From NCBI GenBank assembly GCA_027452005.1, contig DAIDHF010000032.1, positions 1 to 32,641 on the forward strand: a stretch of 32,641 nt of DNA. Direction: 5' to 3'. Below are positions 31,101 to 32,641 of this stretch, piece after piece (within the stretch, counting starts at the first letter, position 1; each line of letters begins with the position of its first letter). Position numbers and translations under genes: made by a program. The stretch is from Acidimicrobiales bacterium. Its GTDB lineage: Bacteria; Actinomycetota; Acidimicrobiia; Acidimicrobiales; JAKAVM01. The notes below the pieces were generated by a model that was not told where the DNA came from, searched no databases, and saw nothing but the letters and a program-made list of their open reading frames with translations.

Positions 31101-32641
31101 CCAGTCACCTCGAAGACGTTGGTGCCGAGTGGGAATGGCACCCCGTTGGGGTTCCCCACCGCCTTCTTACAGATCTGGAGGCTTCCCGGGGGGGTGATCG
31201 GCAGTATCATGGTGTATCCCATCGTGACCGACTCCACGTAGTCGAGCTCGAAGGGATAGGTGCCCGCTGCCGGGAAGTAGACAAGAGCGCAGGGTTGGGA
31301 ACCGGGCACTTCGGTTCCCACAGGTGGGTTGCCTGGACCTCCGGGGGAAAGGTCCGACCAGCCGATAAGAGGGTAGGGGTTTTCGTAGGTGGTGGCCCCC
31401 AGAGTGGGGGCAGGGTTGGCCGTGTAACACGAAGGTCGTCCGGTGGGAAGCGGGAGTTGAGCGGAATTTGGGGGGACCGATATCGGTTGCTGTCCGTTGT
31501 TCCCAAGACTCTTTCCCAAGCCCGCAGCGACCACAGCGGAGTCGTCACTCCACCACTGCCAGTACGCGTACCCGGGACGGGAAACGGTGAGGTTTCCTGT
31601 CATGACGGCCTCGAAGGGGTATTGGGGGTTGACCGGACCGGGAGGCGAATAGGGAGGAACACAGGTGTCGGCGAAGTCCCACATCGTCAAGATGTCGGGA
31701 GTGCAGGCACCGGCAAAAGTGCCGTTGGAGTTAATATCAACTTCTTGGCACAGCGGGACGCTCGGCTGGCCTCCGGACGTTGAGGCTGGTGGAACAAAGT
31801 CGGCAAATGGGTCATTGATGCCGGGCACCGGTTGGAATGGCGCGGTCGAACAACCGTAGTTCATAGGGCCGAGAGGTGCGTCCGAAGTGTTGGGCGGCCG
31901 ATTGTAGGTGTAGTTGACGAAGGCACCGACCCCGCCGATCATGTTGATCTCAGGCTGGTTGGTATGGAAAAAATGGTTGGCCGAAGTCACGTCCGCCGGG
32001 TCGAAGTTGTTCTGGCAGAGCCCGAAGGTCAGGCCCGCCCCGCAGCTGGCCGTCTTTATCGAGAGATACTGGTTCCATTCATTCGACATGTGCCAGAAGT
32101 CCATGTTTACGCCGCCGCCCGGTGTGCTCACTGGCTGGATCGTGACGTTTGGTGGTCCACACACCTCGGCAAAGGAATCGATTGCGGTTGGCTGAGTTCC
32201 AGAAGCGCTGGAGTCGAACGGACCCAGATTTCGGCAGGAAGTCGGGACCGTCTCTGAACCCACCGCATTCCCGAAAAAGGCCGCGTCACCAAATGAAAGA
32301 ACCGACCCGTCGGCTCCCGCCAACCAGTAGCCACCGCCGTCGGGGGTGACTGCCATGGAGACTATGGGGGCCGAAGTGCGACCAGCACCCGAACCGTAAA
32401 AGGCAGCGTTGCCGAAGGAGAACACTCCCCCGTCGGCTCCTACGAGATAGAGCCCACCACCATCGGGGGTTACCGCCATAGAAACAATCGGAGCAGCCAG
32501 GGGCGTACCGGCCAGCGAACCGGGAACGCTGGCGTCGCCAAAGCGGAATATCCCCCCGTCGGCCCCTACGAGATAGAGCCCACCACCATCGGGGGTTACC
32601 GCCATAGAAACAATTGGAGCAGCCAGGGGCGTACCGGCCAG
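25196..32641 (-). CDS. Giant surface protein with GYW repeats and 14 SpaA/Cna-B-like domains (5' end outside window)
   Basis: The frame is open to the window edge; 2,481 residues are visible. Numbering here starts at the Met at 32605. Residues 1-120: three GYW-type units (LYLVGADGGVFSFGNAAFYG). Residues about 120-470: an unrecognised Cys-containing region with a possible PA14-like end (GTYPFELDYVESVTMGYTM). From about residue 472: fourteen SpaA/Cna-B-type beta-sandwich domains, starting near 472, 583, 715, 889, 1021, 1136, 1258, 1377, 1504, 1687, 1940, 2147, 2256 and 2365. Typical units read GSLTILKNGDDVPFLHTGGA ... GLYQITEDSPPDGY. Domains 1-11 have the strand-1 Lys and a Glu (Y-x3-E) that can form an isopeptide bond. 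A Gly/Asn-rich and Thr-rich linker splits domains 10 and 11. It ends TEFYNLVE without LPXTG or TM anchor. Probably a stiff extracellular fibre or adhesin. Confidence 0.85.
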   Translation of the reverse strand: MAGTPLAAPIVSMAVTPDGGGLYLVGADGGIFRFGDASVPGSLAGTPLAAPIVSMAVTPDGGGLYLVGADGGVFSFGNAAFYGSGAGRTSAPIVSMAVTPDGGGYWLAGADGSVLSFGDAAFFGNAVGSETVPTSCRNLGPFDSSASGTQPTAIDSFAEVCGPPNVTIQPVSTPGGGVNMDFWHMSNEWNQYLSIKTASCGAGLTFGLCQNNFDPADVTSANHFFHTNQPEINMIGGVGAFVNYTYNRPPNTSDAPLGPMNYGCSTAPFQPVPGINDPFADFVPPASTSGGQPSVPLCQEVDINSNGTFAGACTPDILTMWDFADTCVPPYSPPGPVNPQYPFEAVMTGNLTVSRPGYAYWQWWSDDSAVVAAGLGKSLGNNGQQPISVPPNSAQLPLPTGRPSCYTANPAPTLGATTYENPYPLIGWSDLSPGGPGNPPVGTEVPGSQPCALVYFPAAGTYPFELDYVESVTMGYTMILPITPPGSLQICKKAVGNPNGVPFPLGTNVFEVTGPTEASRDFTPASAADSYFISIPTSSGYGTCNDGQYTLSNLVPGHYEVSEVSSVSGTASATPVQSELVVSGGTTQADFTNNLQPAHLEVKKTDTSSPPKPLAGATFTLYGPSFPTSGYGPVTTGPDGELVCSGAPAFVTVIAGYTPQCNNGSIGNLYPGTYTAVENTPPNGYVLLNIPKQNCTEFPGQVCETITAGPAGSALFSFQDQPGHPQTDSVDVNKVDQNGNPVGGAVLDLQLTKFASSATPPGTPIGIGAIETHSDGSSSCGSSNGSGGSWPVTVPESDAVAPGGGFESYNCTVDSAENPNRAVISGLVPGATYQLVETTSPSSCSAALVTFVAPNPPEPSPVLETVTDTCTTPPPTSVPPPPSTTTTGPPSTSTTTAVCQPIPGGSISLDKYSNDPEYSITGARFSLSGSPVFGDCSGQQTTGSFSVDSTGAIDCSTLTLSSIPGYTPSCAGGVISGLAPGSYTVTETSAPIDGDFNLASPVSETCQVGTGSTSPCVQGTDASTLFSFEDLVKAGSIILNKLGNDLDVSVAGAIFTFTSPSGLDTTSFSVTIGQGGTPDCSTFIVSQPSPGNPYYPMCTGGDITNLYPQSYSVSETPPFGYGIDPANPSNVNVTPGNEARATFNNCVIPQQLSIIKAGNDTPFLPTGGAQFLVTANSPLPLAPGFCGSYQYSPTPTTVTVSWDPANNQATGLVSNLMPGNYTVTEIVAPTGYILPLSPLMTITVPAGNIPNNQSGVATFTGTYQNCASPGSLTILKNGDDVPFLHTGGATFTVSLLGTSPPSLASCGGQNYQAMPDGPVTVKWNSSTNDAATTISNLMPGLYQITEDSPPDGYNLPAVTTQQVVVLPGTVSTTSQGVAFTDHYQTGSLQIIKQGNDMSFLNGNGPEFAIYPGSSTSGNAITTVTASFDPNCTYGSTTGCWEVGTPANPDPVLANLEPGTYTVVEMDAPPGYENNSTPVTVTVCPISAVGSTYQPNCPVGTSVPATAAFAVTSNCAYPGSITITKQVDYYDPNEPQADSGSAGGAWFLVTGTSGGSCDSFTYTNMSAPPTPADYVNEYVESACPTGQSGCSLASVVVPNLLPGVYQVQEICPPPGYEFPPPWSQPTYANSSGGSCDSPTATPSNPPPAATVTVNPATPADPSLTTTIAFTGGRVPPEPPAPTCNPSLYPDPTQMICNYPIPGSQSVVKIAMNCDGLVGATFSLYGPASDPSLNPPALQISESQCDTAPPVTCPPNLTGTTPGNSDHGLHAANKVRPSRPEKSHVSPNCKEVTLNFGNLSPGVYTLFETQVHGGYELHYPVEVDVGVGGVTQVIDFSQVKCGSNQPNSGTYAVGPAHPFAKGGNGGGGNGGGNGNGGDGGNGGSNNGNGGGGGNGGSNNGNGNGGSDNGCGNVGCTTTTSTTVTSTTTSPGGSTTTTPTTIPFEPGLSCASANDGMLAIGKIGNDTATAPPAPTVTSKLQPAVFEVDSPALSAHGYGPFYMSINLYGVATCSSAPPSGAPSTTSTTVPATKSEAPECMVSPYNPSQGDILAFLPSFYKGSPAIYTVTEVVTPPGYKSLGPIVGALCSATNNATPPTNLLAGAICAATQPGPLSGPSYRRLTLLQPEHCFSSQPGVNYSNDQPISGICPDPSEQLVPEDMSESGSVAITLTTNDSELASTGAKFTVARVYPYPISPPPGYTSVPMSVTTTCASPTCSTSSVTLNGLLAGAYQITPAEAPPGYSELLSSPQIIDVKPGTVSGTAGFTATAIPGQVTVQDFGNDTPFLETGGALLTISGGPSGGIPSSMPASLITTWVPSCSCAETTFTSLLPGTYTIGVMSPSNGYQNPTFSVSKMTTETVVVSPGATTTVAMNEDYLTGQIPVDIFYNEALSGSSGTATVTVNAPVTSPSVTTLSVTCSSSTPYGTPCTAEEPNLEPGIYTVLETSPPGTDVLWGDAITGDPQQVLVYPWATYPTTTEFYNLVE
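26840..27070 (-). repeat. Gly/Asn-rich then Thr/Ser-rich low-complexity coding repeat
   Basis: Within the giant gene, short tandem units (GGNGG, GGSNNGNGGG, GNGNGG) are followed by CTTTTSTTVTSTTTSPGG. On the plus strand this is a run of CCACCGTTTCC / CCGTTGCCGTT units. It is likely a flexible spacer between SpaA-like domains and prone to length change. Confidence 0.7.
32441..32641 (-). repeat. Tandem 126-bp repeat at window edge
   Basis: A 75-base block at 32441-32515 recurs at 32567-32641 with a single C/T difference, giving a period of 126 bp (42 residues, one GYW unit). It encodes LYLVGADGG with VSMAVTPDGGG before it. More copies probably lie beyond the window. Confidence 0.85.

Overview
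The window looks like chromosomal DNA from a high-to-medium G+C actinobacterium, most probably a member of the Acidimicrobiia; this is an inference. The support is a phoH-ybeY-CorC-like-era operon, a DUF5685-type protein, many GTG/TTG starts, leaderless-looking promoters, and three secreted proteins that carry the 'GYWLxxxDGGVFxFGDAxFYGS' repeat that I associate with that class. No rRNA, tRNA or CRISPR array was seen.

Layout. (1) Bases 1-10,600 are an accessory, visibly AT-richer and decaying zone. It opens with the 3' end of an RHS/YD-repeat protein that has a unique C-terminal tip, followed by a tightly packed set (helical protein, SCP2-like protein, DUF5666-like lipoprotein) that could include its immunity gene. 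Next come an IS3-family transposase relic, an inverted-repeat-bounded IS30 element with a dead transposase, three copies of an IS-end-like repeat, several frameshifted lipoprotein or secreted-protein genes, and three apparently intact exported proteins. One of these (5638-7659) combines seven C-x5-C repeats with six GYW repeats. Another (9284-10079) is put out of frame with its probable start by an A7 run. (2) Bases 10,609-17,400 hold a DUF5685-like protein with a cysteine-rich tail and, convergently on the minus strand, a branched-chain amino-acid-type ABC transporter. The transporter comprises a lipoprotein binding protein, a fused LivH-LivM permease with an acidic tail, a two-TM protein with a Trp/Tyr-rich tail, and LivF. 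No LivG is present. (3) Bases 17,578-22,345 on the plus strand are conserved core genes: an excisionase-type HTH protein, a HIT hydrolase, PhoH, YbeY, a CorC/HlyC-type CBS membrane protein and Era. (4) Bases 22,369-32,641 on the minus strand encode two large exported proteins. The first is an 827-residue CAP-like / Ig-like / Fn3 / GYW-repeat protein. The second is a protein of more than 2,480 residues, open at the window edge, with GYW repeats, an uncharacterised Cys-containing region and 14 SpaA/Cna-B-like domains.

How it fits together. The transporter genes probably form one unit read from the promoter near 17,420-17,447. The phoH-ybeY-CorC-like-era genes are spaced or overlapped like an operon for RNA/ribosome maturation and cell physiology. 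The strongest unusual signal is a surface-protein theme: the same GYW module is attached to three quite different partner architectures in one window. In the giant protein, 11 of 14 SpaA-like domains keep the lysine and glutamate expected for an intramolecular isopeptide bond, while the three C-terminal ones have lost one or both, and no sortase signal is present.
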